Positions 52,325 through 62,900 are shown, counted from the first letter of the stretch. The stretch is DNA of 64,000 bases from CAVVFX01 sp963747535 (GCA_963747535.1 CAVVFX010000008.1:1-64000), one strand, 5' to 3'. Notes: generated from the sequence alone by a model not told the origin. Made by a program: numbers and translations.

Positions 52325-54066
52325 AAGCAAGCCACATGAAAAGCCAACTCGGCGATTTCACTTGCGACCGCCGCGTCATCCCGATTTCGCTGCTGGCGAT
52401 CGCCATCGGCATCTTCAGCACGTACATCGCATACTGGCTGCTGAAACTCATCGGCCTTTTCACTAACCTTTTCTATTTCGGCCGCGTCAGTACTGCACTC
52501 ATATCGCCCGCAGGAAATCATCTGGGCCTCTGGGCCGTGCTCGTACCTGTGGCTGGAGCGATGGTCATCGGACTTATGGCCCGGTACGGCTCCGAGCGCA
52601 TCCGTGGACACGGCATCCCCGAAGCCATCGAATCCATCCTGATTAACGGCAGCCGCGTTCAGCCGCGCCTCGCGATTCTCAAGCCGCTCTCCTCCGCGAT
52701 TTCCATCGGCTCCGGCGGACCATTTGGCGCAGAGGGTCCCATCATCATGACGGGCGGCGCCTTCGGATCGATGATCGCGCAGTTCTTTCATCTGACCAAT
52801 GCCGAGCGCAAGACGCTGCTGGTGGCCGGCGCAGCCGCGGGAATGGCGGCGACATTTGCTTCGCCGCTCGCAGCCATTCTCCTGGCCGTCGAATTATTGC
52901 TGTTCGAATGGAAACCGCGCAGCGCAATACCAGTCGCGCTCGCAAGCATAGCCGCAGGCGCCACGCGGCGCTACGTCATCGGACTCGGACCGCTTTTCCC
53001 CGTTCCTCCGCACCCCATCTTCATTGGACCCGCCGGACTGCTCGGCTGCGCGCTGGCCGGACTGCTCGCGGGCTTGCTCTCCGCCCTGCTGACCCTGGGA
53101 GTCTATGCTGCCGAAGACGCGTTTCAGAAACTTCCGATCCACTGGATGTGGTGGCCGGCAATCGGTGGGGTCGTGGTGGGGATCGGCGGCCTCATTTTCC
53201 CGCAGGCGCTGGGCGTCGGATACGACACCATCGGCGCATTGCTGCAGGGCGACGTGCCGCGCTACATGATTGCCGGCATCCTGTTGGTGAAATCGATTAT
53301 ATGGATTGTCTCGCTGGGCTCCGGCACCTCCGGAGGCGTGCTGGCTCCGTTGCTCATGATGGGCGGTGCGCTCGGAGGTGTCGAAGCCATGTTCCTGCCG
53401 CACGAAGGTACGGGCTTCTGGCCGGTGGTCAGCATGGCCGCGATCCTCGGCGGCACCATGCGGTCGCCCTTCACCGGCATCATCTTCGCGCTCGAGCTGA
53501 CCCACGACATCAATCTTCTGCTGCCCTTGACGGTCGCCGCGTTCCTGGCCCACGGGTTCACAACGTTGACTCTGAAGCGCTCCATTCTCACTGAGAAAGT
53601 TGCGCGCCGCGGCTACCATTTGAGCCGCGAATACTCTGTCGATCCGCTGGAGGTCCTGTTTGTGCGCGAGGTGATGCGCACGAAGATCGTCGCGCTGCCG
53701 GCTGAGCGGCCGGTGTTGCTAAAGGAAGCTCATCCCCAGCGAGGGCAGATGCTGTATCCCGTTGTCACCGAAGCCGGCCGGCTCGAAGGCGTCGTCACTC
53801 GAAGCAACCAATTGCATCACGACCCGGTAACGTGTTATCCCGACGAACCGCTCCGTAAGGTGGTTTATCGCATGGCCGAGACCGGCCGCACGCGCCTTCC
53901 CGTCGTGAGTGACCCGCAGTCCCGCAAACTGGTGGGGATGGTTTCGCTCGACGACCTGCTGAAGGCACGCATCCGCAGCCTGGATGAAGAGCGCAGGCGC
54001 GAGAGGGTCCTACGCATTCGCTTACCCTTTAGCCGCTCCGTCCCTGCCGCAGTTGATCAGGGATAA
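52321..54066 (+). CDS. ClC-type anion channel/transporter with CBS domains
   Basis: 581 residues. About ten to twelve membrane helices, then two CBS domains (VREVMRTKIVALPAERPVL; LRKVVYRMAETGRTRLPVV, then LVGMVSLDDLLKARI). ClC motifs: GHGIPEAIE (GSGIP in E. coli ClcA, so the anion-coordinating Ser is His here), GSGGPFGAEGPI with the gating glutamate kept, and GTSGGVLAP in place of GIFAP. The gating Glu suggests a proton-coupled exchanger, and the changed first motif may alter ion selectivity. Coupled to the upstream MarR gene. Confidence 0.88.
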   Translation: MKASHMKSQLGDFTCDRRVIPISLLAIAIGIFSTYIAYWLLKLIGLFTNLFYFGRVSTALISPAGNHLGLWAVLVPVAGAMVIGLMARYGSERIRGHGIPEAIESILINGSRVQPRLAILKPLSSAISIGSGGPFGAEGPIIMTGGAFGSMIAQFFHLTNAERKTLLVAGAAAGMAATFASPLAAILLAVELLLFEWKPRSAIPVALASIAAGATRRYVIGLGPLFPVPPHPIFIGPAGLLGCALAGLLAGLLSALLTLGVYAAEDAFQKLPIHWMWWPAIGGVVVGIGGLIFPQALGVGYDTIGALLQGDVPRYMIAGILLVKSIIWIVSLGSGTSGGVLAPLLMMGGALGGVEAMFLPHEGTGFWPVVSMAAILGGTMRSPFTGIIFALELTHDINLLLPLTVAAFLAHGFTTLTLKRSILTEKVARRGYHLSREYSVDPLEVLFVREVMRTKIVALPAERPVLLKEAHPQRGQMLYPVVTEAGRLEGVVTRSNQLHHDPVTCYPDEPLRKVVYRMAETGRTRLPVVSDPQSRKLVGMVSLDDLLKARIRSLDEERRRERVLRIRLPFSRSVPAAVDQG

Positions 54067-54077
54067 CGGGTAACGGC

Positions 54078-55442
54078 TTACTCCTTCGGCCCAATCCCCA
54101 GCGTCTTCATCTTGCGATATAGATTACTGCGCTCGAGCCCTAACAGTTCAGCCGTACGTGTGACGTTGCCTTCGGTTTCTTCGAGCGTCTTCAAAATATA
54201 TTCGCGCTCCTGCGCCTGCCGGAATTCCATCAGGCTGCTGAACCGGTCCATCGGCCGCTCCGCCACGCTGCGCTTCGACGCCGCCAGCGGGATGTGCCGC
54301 GCATCCACCCGCACCTGCGGATTCAGGATCACAATCCTCTCGATCAGGTTGCGTAACTCGCGCACGTTGCCGGGCCAGTGATACTCGCGCAGAACATCAT
54401 ACGCCTCGGGCGTCAATTCCTTGGGCTTGCGGCCATACGCCGTGGTGAACTCCTGCAGAAAGAAATCCGCCATCATCGGGATATCTTCGGCACGGTCGCG
54501 GAGTGGCGGCACGTAGAACGGAATCACGTTGAGGCGATAAAAAAGATCCTCGCGGAAGTTTCCGTGTTCGATTTCTTCATCCAGATTCTTGTTGGTGGCC
54601 GCGATCACCCGCACATCCACTTGCACCGAATCCCGCGCGCCCACCGGTTCGAAACGCTGTTCCTCCAGAGCGCGCAGCACTTTGGCCTGGGTCCGCAAAC
54701 TCATGTCTCCGACCTCGTCGAGAAACAGGCTGCCTCCGTCGGCTTTCATGAATTTCCCGGTCTTGTTCTCGTGGGCACTGGTGAAGCTGCCCTTGACGTG
54801 ACCAAACAACTCGCTCTCGATCAGTTCTTCCGGGATCGCGGCGCAGTTCACTTCCACGAAGGACTGAGCGGCGCGCGGGCTCATCAGGTGCAGCGCACGC
54901 GCCACCAGTTCCTTGCCGGTGCCGCTCTCGCCATAGATCAGCACGCGGCCGTTGGTGGGGGCCATCAGGCTAAGTTGCTGGCGGAGCGCCTTCATCGGCA
55001 CGCTTTCGCCGATGATGCGGTACTTTGACCCGGTGTCCTGCCTCAGACGCGTGTTTTCGAGTTGCAGGCGACGATGCTCGATCGCGTTCTTGATCACCAG
55101 AGTGGTCTTCTCGATCGAGAGCGGCTTCTCCAGAAAATCGAAAGCGCCGAGCTTGGTGGCTCTCACGGCCGTCTCGATGTTGCCGTGACCCGAGATCATC
55201 ACCGCGACGGGCCGGCTGTCGAAAGCGATCTCTTGAATCCGCGTGAGGGTCTCCAGGCCGTCGATTCCGTCAAGCCAGATGTCCAGCAAAACCAGATCGA
55301 CCGGACGCTGAGCGAGTTCTTCGAGGCAGGCTTCCCCGCTTCCCACCGCAGTGACCAAGTAACCCTCATCGGTCAGCACGCCGCTGAGAGAATTTCGGAT
55401 TCCAGGCTCGTCGTCGACTATCAGGATGCGCGGCGGATTCAT
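54078..55442 (-). CDS. ntrX: NtrC/NtrX-family response regulator
   Basis: 454 residues. Receiver domain (1-120) with phospho-acceptor D54 (VLLDIW) and K106 (LEKP). Central AAA+ domain: Walker A GESGTGKE (171-178), Walker B GGSLFLDEVGD, arginine finger region REDLFYRLNVIPF. C-terminal Fis-type helix-turn-helix (NVTRTAELLGLERSNLYRKM). The sigma-54 contact loop, normally GAFTGA, is GSFTSA (218-223). Two changed positions may weaken or alter sigma-54 contact. Overlaps ntrY by 4 bp, forming a two-component pair. Confidence 0.9.
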   Translation of the reverse strand: MNPPRILIVDDEPGIRNSLSGVLTDEGYLVTAVGSGEACLEELAQRPVDLVLLDIWLDGIDGLETLTRIQEIAFDSRPVAVMISGHGNIETAVRATKLGAFDFLEKPLSIEKTTLVIKNAIEHRRLQLENTRLRQDTGSKYRIIGESVPMKALRQQLSLMAPTNGRVLIYGESGTGKELVARALHLMSPRAAQSFVEVNCAAIPEELIESELFGHVKGSFTSAHENKTGKFMKADGGSLFLDEVGDMSLRTQAKVLRALEEQRFEPVGARDSVQVDVRVIAATNKNLDEEIEHGNFREDLFYRLNVIPFYVPPLRDRAEDIPMMADFFLQEFTTAYGRKPKELTPEAYDVLREYHWPGNVRELRNLIERIVILNPQVRVDARHIPLAASKRSVAERPMDRFSSLMEFRQAQEREYILKTLEETEGNVTRTAELLGLERSNLYRKMKTLGIGPKE

Positions 55443-57529
55443 ACCGATACAGGTTCGCTTACTTCTACGATAGCGGGTATCTCGATAGTGAATCGCGCAC
55501 CTACGGGAGCATTGTCGTCGACGCGAATGTGCGCATTGTGGTCGGAAAGGATGTGGTTGACGATCGCGAGGCCCAGGCCGGTGCCGCGCCCTTTAGTCGA
55601 AAAATAGGGCAGGAACAGTTTCTCCTTGTCTTCCGCGCTGACGCCGCAACCGCTGTCGGCGACCACCAGTTCCACGGCGTCGGCGAGGCCCGCGCGCGTT
55701 TCGATGAAAATGCGGCGCACCAGGGATTCCGTCATAGCCTCCGCTGCGTTATCCACCAGGTTCACCACCACCCGCTTGAACTGCTCGCGATCGATGTTGA
55801 CCTGCGGAAGACCGGGCGCGAGGGATTTTTCGAGGTCGATGCCTTCGAGCCGCCCGGTGAAGACGCTCAAGGCACTCTCCACCACTTCGTTGAGATCGCA
55901 AGGCGCGGGTTGTGCTGCCGGAAACCGCGAGAACTGCGAGAATTCGTCCACCAGGTTCTTAACCGTCTGGGCTTCGCCAACAATGGTCTCGGCGCATTCG
56001 CGCACGCGCGCTTGCACACCATCCGGCAACGGCGCTTTATCGATCAGGCGCAGGATCCGTTCGGCGGAGAGCGTAATAGGTGTCAGCGGATTCTTGATTT
56101 CGTGCGCAATGCGGCGCGCCACTTCGCGCCATGCCGCGGCCTTCTGCGCGCGCAAGAGATCGCTGGTATCTTCGAGCACGATCACGAACCCCGAATTCGA
56201 CCGGTCTTCGAGCGCCGACACCGTGATAGCCAGGTGCAGCCTGCGGCCCTGATTCTGAATTTCGAACTGTTGCGCCGCGATGCCGGTGCGCCGCGCGCGG
56301 TTCATCAGGTAGCGAATCTCGGCGGCGTCTTCTCGCATGAAAAGATCCTCGAGTCGGGCGGCGCGGCCTCGTTGCTCCAAAGCTTCGATGACCGGCACAG
56401 GCAGGATGCTTTTGAGGGCGCGATTCACGCGCTGGATCACACCTGCCGCATTGACCGACAGGACTCCGGTCGGGATGCTTTCCAAAATTGCTTCGGTAAA
56501 GCGGCGCCGGGTTTCCAGTTCGCGGCTGTTGGCTTCGAGATCCTGGGTCATCTGATTAAAGCTGCGAATCAGCCCGGCCAGTTCGTCGATAGCGCGGGTG
56601 TGGATCCGATACTGCAGATTGCCTTTGCTGACCTCTTCCGCGGCCCGCGCCAGGGCTGCGATGGGTGCGCTGATCTGCCGCGCGAGGAACTGTGCCAGCC
56701 AGCTACCGGCGAACAGAATAAAAAGCGTGATCAGCGAGAGTACCAGCAGATAAGTCTGGCGGACCGACCGGGAGGTAGCGCTGAGTTTGGCGAACCAGCC
56801 CTCGTAGACGGCGATCTCCTGCTTCTTTTGAACCACGTTGACCGGCAGGCGCGAGGCGACGATCGCGATACCGATATCGTGTCCCGCATAGGAAATCGTC
56901 CGGCCGTACGAGATCACTTCGTCAGCCTTACTGTTGGTCACCGGGAATTGTCCGCAGGTCAGCGCCGGCTTCTGATCCCCGCGGATAATGATTCCGGCCC
57001 CGGTGAGATGTTGTTGAGCGCAGAATTTGGTCAGGAACGTCGTTGAGGTTTGCTCCCCCGTAATCCACCGTGCGGTTTCCGGCAGCGTTGTCAACAGTTC
57101 AGCCTGCGCTGCCGCGCGGTCCAGCCATGCCGACCGGAGCGCTCCGTCGATCTGTGTGAGATTGCTTTCTATGCCTCTGGCCGGTCCCGTGAACCAACGG
57201 GCGAGGTTGTAGTTCAACACGTTGTAGCAGAAAAACAACATAAAGAACACCGGCAGGAAGCTGAGTCCCAAGGCGCCCAAGACCAGTTTGGTCTTGATGC
57301 GGGAACCCTCGCGATTGGCGCGGCGATCGAAGTACAACTTCAGCGCCATGCGGCCCAGCATGAAGCTGAGCGTGACCATGAAGATAAAGTTGATGATAGA
57401 TAGCGCCCAAATCAAAATGGTTTGGGAAGGGTCGACCGGATTGCCAAAGTTGAACTGCTGCCGCACGACCAGGATCATCGAGGTCGCCAGCAGGAAGATA
57501 CCCAAGCCGTAAAGTAGGCGCTTACGCAT
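55439..57529 (-). CDS. ntrY: NtrY-like membrane sensor histidine kinase
   Basis: 696 residues from the ATG at 57529 (MRKRLLYGLGIFLLATSMIL). Three or four N-terminal helices, a periplasmic region with two cysteines (FCAQQHLTGAGIII; LTCGQF), another helix, HAMP (ISAPIAALARAAEEVSKGN), PAS-like domain (FTEAILESIPTGVLSVNAAG), H-box (RRIAHEIKNPLTPITLSAER), N-box (VVVNLVDNAAEAM), G-boxes (VADSGCGVS and GRGTGLGLAIV). All kinase motifs are intact. It phosphorylates the overlapping NtrX-like regulator, classically in nitrogen or redox signalling; the actual signal here is unknown. Confidence 0.9.
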   Translation of the reverse strand: MRKRLLYGLGIFLLATSMILVVRQQFNFGNPVDPSQTILIWALSIINFIFMVTLSFMLGRMALKLYFDRRANREGSRIKTKLVLGALGLSFLPVFFMLFFCYNVLNYNLARWFTGPARGIESNLTQIDGALRSAWLDRAAAQAELLTTLPETARWITGEQTSTTFLTKFCAQQHLTGAGIIIRGDQKPALTCGQFPVTNSKADEVISYGRTISYAGHDIGIAIVASRLPVNVVQKKQEIAVYEGWFAKLSATSRSVRQTYLLVLSLITLFILFAGSWLAQFLARQISAPIAALARAAEEVSKGNLQYRIHTRAIDELAGLIRSFNQMTQDLEANSRELETRRRFTEAILESIPTGVLSVNAAGVIQRVNRALKSILPVPVIEALEQRGRAARLEDLFMREDAAEIRYLMNRARRTGIAAQQFEIQNQGRRLHLAITVSALEDRSNSGFVIVLEDTSDLLRAQKAAAWREVARRIAHEIKNPLTPITLSAERILRLIDKAPLPDGVQARVRECAETIVGEAQTVKNLVDEFSQFSRFPAAQPAPCDLNEVVESALSVFTGRLEGIDLEKSLAPGLPQVNIDREQFKRVVVNLVDNAAEAMTESLVRRIFIETRAGLADAVELVVADSGCGVSAEDKEKLFLPYFSTKGRGTGLGLAIVNHILSDHNAHIRVDDNAPVGARFTIEIPAIVEVSEPVSV

Positions 57530-57628
57530 AAGCTCGTAACAAACTACTCTGATTGTAGGATGCAGGCGGCCAGTTGCGCAGGCGAAACCGCCCGCGCCAC
57601 CCCTTGCAAGGCCAATGTTTGAGTTGGT

Positions 57629-57701
57629 GGGACAGGCGGTTTCGCCTGTCCCGGCCGCTGGCGGCCGGATTTTGGCCACGGACCCTCAGCAGGTCCGTGG
57701 C
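57629..57701. repeat. Cluster of three perfect palindromes
   Basis: gggacaggcg-gttt-cgcctgtccc (57629-57652), ggccg-ctgg-cggcc (57653-57666) and gccacggacc-ctcagca-ggtccgtggc (57675-57701) lie in series between ntrY and the small gene at 57710. ggcgaaaccgcc at 57581-57592 is the inverse of the first palindrome's core. Resembles REP/BIME-type repeats; no T-runs. Confidence 0.82.
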
Positions 57702-57709
57702 ACAAAGCG

Positions 57710-57952
57710 CTACTTCCGGCAACCGGCGACCGCGTCGCGCAAATGCGACTCTATCGCCGACTCCGCTATGTAAAACGGACGGTGAATCACCTCCACTGAC
57801 AACGTCCGGCTGGCGCTGTCGTATTGATAATCAGCGGTTACTCCATGGCCGGTGATGGTCCCCCCGGTCGTTCCGGTAACCTCGGCCTGGCTCGAAAGAA
57901 GCTGCGCCCGCAACGCGTTGAACGCCGCCTCCGATACGTCAGCGATTTGCAT
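57710..57952 (-). CDS. Small protein of unknown function (80 aa)
   Basis: 80 residues: an N-terminal helix (IADVSEAAFNALRAQLLSSQ), a Gly/Thr-rich turn (VTGTTGGTITGHGVTADYQY), then strands (TLSVEVIHRPFYI) and a helix ending AGCRK. No signal peptide or membrane segment. It lies 5 bp after the 101-residue gene, so both are co-transcribed. I recognise no family. Protein-like composition and operon spacing argue for a real gene. Confidence 0.55.
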   Translation of the reverse strand: MQIADVSEAAFNALRAQLLSSQAEVTGTTGGTITGHGVTADYQYDSASRTLSVEVIHRPFYIAESAIESHLRDAVAGCRK

Positions 57953-57957
57953 ACCGC

Positions 57958-58263
57958 TCAGGATTTCGCCGCCGCGGTCGTACCGCTCGTGCTCACCGCC
58001 TGGGCGATCAAGCCGTGCTTATTCACCACCGTCATTACTTCGTCGTAAATAGCCGGTAGTAATGCCGATCCGAGCTGCACCCATACGTTCGTCGTGCTTG
58101 CCGACGCAGCTTTCGCCGCCGCCTGGAGCACTACGCCCGAGAGATCGAGCGTCGCCTGTTTCTGGCTTTCCGCGGACGCCTGCGGAGCCGCGGCTGCTAC
58201 GGCGGACATCACCGCCAGCGTACCCGAAGTCAGATTTGCAATCTGGTTGAAGACTGTCAACAT
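57958..58263 (-). CDS. Small Ala/Ser/Thr-rich protein of unknown function (101 aa)
   Basis: 101 residues from the ATG at 58263 (MLTVFNQIANLTSGTLAVMS), preceded by aagga at 9 bp; the open frame also has an ATG at 58281. The sequence is rich in Ala, Ser and Thr with long helices (AESQKQATLDLSGVVLQAAA; GSALLPAIYDEVMTVVNKHG) and no clear signal peptide or charge clusters. Possibly an assembly or structural component working with the 80-residue partner; unproven. Confidence 0.55.
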   Translation of the reverse strand: MLTVFNQIANLTSGTLAVMSAVAAAAPQASAESQKQATLDLSGVVLQAAAKAASASTTNVWVQLGSALLPAIYDEVMTVVNKHGLIAQAVSTSGTTAAAKS

Positions 58264-58422
58264 TCGTGAGTTTCCTTTCATGGGGAAAGTCGGCTCAAAA
58301 CGATAGAGCTCCTTCCCGCTTCCAGGAATAGCAGCCGGCGTGCCCGCGGCCGCTCGACGATCTGCGTGTTTCTGTTGAATAAATTGGACTTATCAGGTGA
58401 AAAGGTGAAGTGACTGCAGTTG

Positions 58423-59772
58423 TCAGAAGAACGTAAGATAGCGTCCGCCTTCGATCACCCTTTTCAAATACAGGGCCAGCTCCCGCGCGTGATAATCTCC
58501 CCACATCGACGATTCGCCGGCGGGGACTTTCGCACCCGGAGGCACGGCATCCCATCCGTTCGGCCGGTGATAGACCGAGTGCAGGATCAGTCCCTGGTGC
58601 TCGCCGGCCGTACTCAAATAGGGCTCGGCGAACAACGACCGCGCGACCGTCAGGCCGGCCTGCCAATAGCGATCGTTCTTCAGATACCGGCCCAGCCGTA
58701 GCAATCCCTGCGCGCCAATCGCGGCGGCCGAACTGTCGACCGGCTCATAGTCGTTGAACGGTTCCGCCGGGCGTGCCTGCCAGTCGCCTTGTTTATAGAG
58801 GTTCGGCGCTCCCGTATCCCAGTAAGGTATCCCGTCGGACGCCGTGCCGTAGTCGATGTAAAAATCGCAAGTGGCCTCGGCCGCCTTCCGCATCCAGGCA
58901 ACCACCTGCGCGCGTCCCCCATGCGGTTCCAGTTCCGTATCGGCGACGGTCTCCAGATACTCGAGCTCTTCAGCGAAGCCGCACATGGCCCATGCCAGAC
59001 CGCGCGTCCAGGTCGAGAACGCCGAGTATCCCTGTTGCGAAGACGGGCATCGGTAATTGCCGTCGTTCAGGTTGAACACGCACTCATGTACGGTGCGTCC
59101 GCGAAGGTCATAGATATCCCGCCCTTCACCGTAGAACACAGAGAAGCGCGCTGTCGCTTGCGCATGCAGGACCAGACGGTCGAGCAGCGAGATGCTCCGA
59201 TCGTTCTCGCCGAGAAGTGCGTGTCCCAGGCGATGTCCGACCCCAAGCGACCGGATGGTGCGGATAGTATCGACAAACAGCGAATGCGGACCGTTGAACG
59301 AATAAATGTAGCCGCCCTCGCGCGTGTTCGACCAGCGCGCCGCCTGCACCGCGCCCGAACACTTCAGCGCCATCTCGTAGAATCGCCGCTCCCAGGCGTT
59401 CTCTTCGAGCCGCTGTTCATTCATCAGCCGCAACAGGTTGCCGTAGGTGCTGACATTATTGAAGCCGTGATCGTGCACGCCGATGTGCGTGACATGGCTC
59501 GCCATCAGGTCGACGGTGCGCCTCCGCCCGATCTCCAGAAACTCACGGTCGCCGGTCGCGTCGAATTGAAGGATCGCCGCGCCGAATTGAAAGCCCTGCG
59601 TCCATTCCGTCCAACCCCGGCTGGTATACCGTCCGGCCACCGTAAACACGGGTGCACTGGAACCGGGCGTCCAGGACTTCTCGAGCGACCGGATCTTTTC
59701 CGCAGACAAGGAGAATAGCCGGTCGACAGGGGCTTTCAAATGCGCCGGCTGGAGCGCGTGATCGATATTCAT
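58423..59772 (-). CDS. GH88/GH105-like unsaturated uronyl hydrolase
   Basis: 449 residues, no signal peptide. The helical-pair pattern of an (alpha/alpha)6 barrel runs throughout (WTEWTQGFQFGAAILQFDAT; VTHIGVHDHGFNNVSTYGNL; DSSAAAIGAQGLLRLGRYLK; SSMWGDYHARELALYLKRV). GH88 enzymes use two aspartates to hydrate the 4,5-unsaturated uronic acid left by polysaccharide lyases. Candidates are in HDHGFN and PYWDTGAPN, but I cannot assign them firmly. It fits with the lyase-like genes in this window. Single gene, divergent from the tandem receptors. Confidence 0.78.
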   Translation of the reverse strand: MNIDHALQPAHLKAPVDRLFSLSAEKIRSLEKSWTPGSSAPVFTVAGRYTSRGWTEWTQGFQFGAAILQFDATGDREFLEIGRRRTVDLMASHVTHIGVHDHGFNNVSTYGNLLRLMNEQRLEENAWERRFYEMALKCSGAVQAARWSNTREGGYIYSFNGPHSLFVDTIRTIRSLGVGHRLGHALLGENDRSISLLDRLVLHAQATARFSVFYGEGRDIYDLRGRTVHECVFNLNDGNYRCPSSQQGYSAFSTWTRGLAWAMCGFAEELEYLETVADTELEPHGGRAQVVAWMRKAAEATCDFYIDYGTASDGIPYWDTGAPNLYKQGDWQARPAEPFNDYEPVDSSAAAIGAQGLLRLGRYLKNDRYWQAGLTVARSLFAEPYLSTAGEHQGLILHSVYHRPNGWDAVPPGAKVPAGESSMWGDYHARELALYLKRVIEGGRYLTFF

Positions 59773-59894
59773 TCCAGACCATTATCTAAGATCGGTCCGG
59801 TGTGTCATTACCGGACAGAATTCGGGGGCCGGCTGTCAGCAGGGCGGCCGTGAAGATAACGATAAATTCGACCTTGCCTCGGGGGAACTCATCT

Positions 59895-59906
59895 TGATAG
59901 CATAAT
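59895..59906 (+). promoter_or_regulatory. Conserved leader 12-mer, receptor 1
   Basis: tgatagcataat, 51 bp before the ATG at 59957. The identical 12-mer stands 54 bp before the start of the next receptor (63574-63585). It probably includes the -10 (cataat). Confidence 0.6.
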
Positions 59907-59956
59907 TCCCACCGGGGCTTTTTCGTGCGCCCAGAGGCACTCTAAGGGGTAATAGA

Positions 59957-62900
59957 ATGAATCGTTTGCGTACTATATTTGTATTGCTTTTGCTGGCGCT
60001 TTGTATGACCGGCGCGGCGTTTTCCCAGGCGGTCAACGGTACCATTGTCGGTACCGTTACTGATGCTTCGGGCGCGGTTATCGCGGGAGCGAAAATCACG
60101 CTAACCGAAGTCAATACCAAAATTATCCACACCGGAACCACCAACTCGAGTGGCGACTACTCGTTTCCGGACTTACCACCCGGCACCTATGATGCCGCGG
60201 CCGAGATGGCGGGCTTCAAAAAGGAAGTGAAAACCGGGACGGTCCTGGAGGCGAACAATAGCCCGCGCATCGATTTGAAACTGCAAACCGGCGATGTCAC
60301 CCAGACCGTCGAGGTCTCGGCCACGGCGGCGACGCTGCAAACCGAGCGCGCCGACACGGGTCGCACCATGGATTCCCAACTCGTTGAGGAGTTGCCGCTG
60401 GGGGTTAACCGCAACTTTCAGAATCTTCTGGACCTGGTGCCCGGAACATCCGTCGAAACCTTCCAGCACTCCCAATTTTTCAACGCGTCGAGTTCCCTGC
60501 AGACCAACGTCAACGGCGCGCCTCGCATGGGCAACAACTACCAGATCGAGGGCATTGACAATAACGAACGCACCGGACTGCTGCAGATCATGATCACGCC
60601 ATCGGAAGCGATCTCGCAGGTGAGCGTCTCGACCACCAATCACGATCCAGAACTTGGTCGCGGTACCGGCGCAGTCACCAACGTGATGATCAAGTCGGGC
60701 ACCAACCAGTACCACGGCGAAGCTTACTGGTTCGATCAGAATAGCGCTTTCGACGCCCGCTCGTTCTTCAACCCTTCGGTCGGTCACCTTGCTTACAACC
60801 AGATGGGCGGCAACGTAGGCGGACCGATCAAACACAATAAGCTCTTCTACTTCGTGAATTATCTGAATACGCAGGACCACGAGGCCAACACCAACCTCGA
60901 AGGTATTCCGTCCCAAGCCTTTGCATCGGGTAATCTGAGCGGCGACCCCGGTCACCAGGTGTACGACCCATTGACCGGATCGACCGACGGATACGGGCAG
61001 AATCGCGTTCCGTTCCCCGGAAACATCATCCCGACAAGCCGCATTAACCCGATCGCGGCCAAAATCCTTGCCACCTATCTTCCGCCCACCAATCAACCCT
61101 TTCTTGCGACCACGCAGACCAACGATTACTTCGCTTTACTGGCCGCCCAAAAGACGAACAATCAGGTTGACTCCAAGATGGATTGGAACCTGACGGACAA
61201 AGATCGCATCAGCGGCCGGTTCAGTTTCGGCCGTCCCGTGATTTACCAGGCCCCGATCTTTGGCGAAGCGGGCGGTCCAGCGCAAAGCAATTTCGAAGGT
61301 ACCGGCGAGCAAAAGACCTATTCGACCGGCCTCAACTACAACCGCATCGTCAGCCCCACGCTCCTGACCGAGGTCCGGATCGGAGTCGCGCATTACCACA
61401 ACCAGGCGGTTCAGTCCGACTACGGTAGCAACGATTCCACCGCCATCGGGATTCCCGGCGTGAACATCAACCCATTCACCAGCGGATTTGTCGGCATTCA
61501 GATCAGCGATTATTCAGCTCCGCTGTTCGGCTACTCGGCGAGCTTACCCTGGGACCGCGCGGAAGCCAATATCGACATCGTCAATTCCTGGACGAAGCTC
61601 CTCCGCAACCACCAGATCAAGTGGGGCGTCGACATTCGCCGCATCCGCGACGATTTACTGCAGGACCAAACTTACAGTCCCCGCGGAATTATGTATTTCA
61701 ACACCCAGCAGACCGCCAAACAGACCTGCACCGGTACCAGCGGGGGCGTTCCGACCGGCTGCTCAGGCAGTTCCCAGGGCATTGCCAACGACTTTGCGAG
61801 CTTCCTTCTCGACGTTCCAAGCCAGGTGGCGCGCGATGTAAATACCTACTTCCCGGCTTTCCGGCAAACCCAGATCTTTTCCTACATCGCGGATAACTGG
61901 CAGGTGTCGTCGAAACTCACGATCAATCTCGGCTTGCGCTGGGAGATCTATACCGCGCCCACGCCGCACTTCGCCGGCGGGTTCTCGAACTATGATCCGG
62001 CCAACGACACGCTGGTCGTCGCCGGCGTCGGCAACAATCCATTGAACGACGGCTTCAATACCCGGTACAAGTACTTCGCGCCGCGGACCGGGTTGGCGTA
62101 CCGCTTAACGGACAAGACGGTGATCCGTGCGGGCTTTGGTATCAGCTATACGCCGTTCCCGGACAATACGTGGATGTATAACCTTCCGGTGCGCTCGAAC
62201 AATTCCTACGTCAACCCTGGCGGCTCGGATAACTATGGTCCGGCCATCCTGCCCAACGGTCAACCCGCCAGCTTTGAGGCAGGCTTTCCGGCTCCCGCCG
62301 CTGTCGTGGTGCCGTCGAATGGAATCATTCAAAATCCCCCCACCACGACTACGGAATACGTGATTCCCACGAATTATCACAACGGCTATATCGAAGCGTG
62401 GAACTTCGCGGTGCAGCGGCAGTTGCCGTTTGGTTTGCTCCTGGATGTCGCCTACGTGGGCAGCCACAGCGTGGACGCTCCTGCCGAGGAAAATCTCAAT
62501 GCCGGGCAGATCATCGGCGTCGGGAGCGCCGGCCAGCCGCTCTACGCGAAGTATGGAATCACCGCTACCATTCAACAGAACTTCCAAGGGTTCTCGGCGA
62601 CGTTCAACTCCTTGCAGGTGAAGTTCGACCGCCGGCTCGCCAAGGGCCTCACCTTGACCACGGCATTCACCTGGCAGAAGGCCATGAATTTCGAGAGCGA
62701 CGACGATGGCGGACTCGATTTCTACGCCGGCCAGGGCATTGGACGAAACTACGCCCGGGCCGACTTTGATCGGACTCTCAATTACATCCAGAGCTATGTC
62801 TACAAATTGCCTGTCGGGCCGGGTGAGCAGTTTCTTTCGCATGGCATCGCCGGGAAAATCCTGGGAGGCTGGCAGGTCTCCGGCGTCATGTCGATCCGCA

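Noticed and set aside
55529..57046. 505-residue plus-strand open frame
   Set aside because: Antisense of ntrY; no domain recognised.
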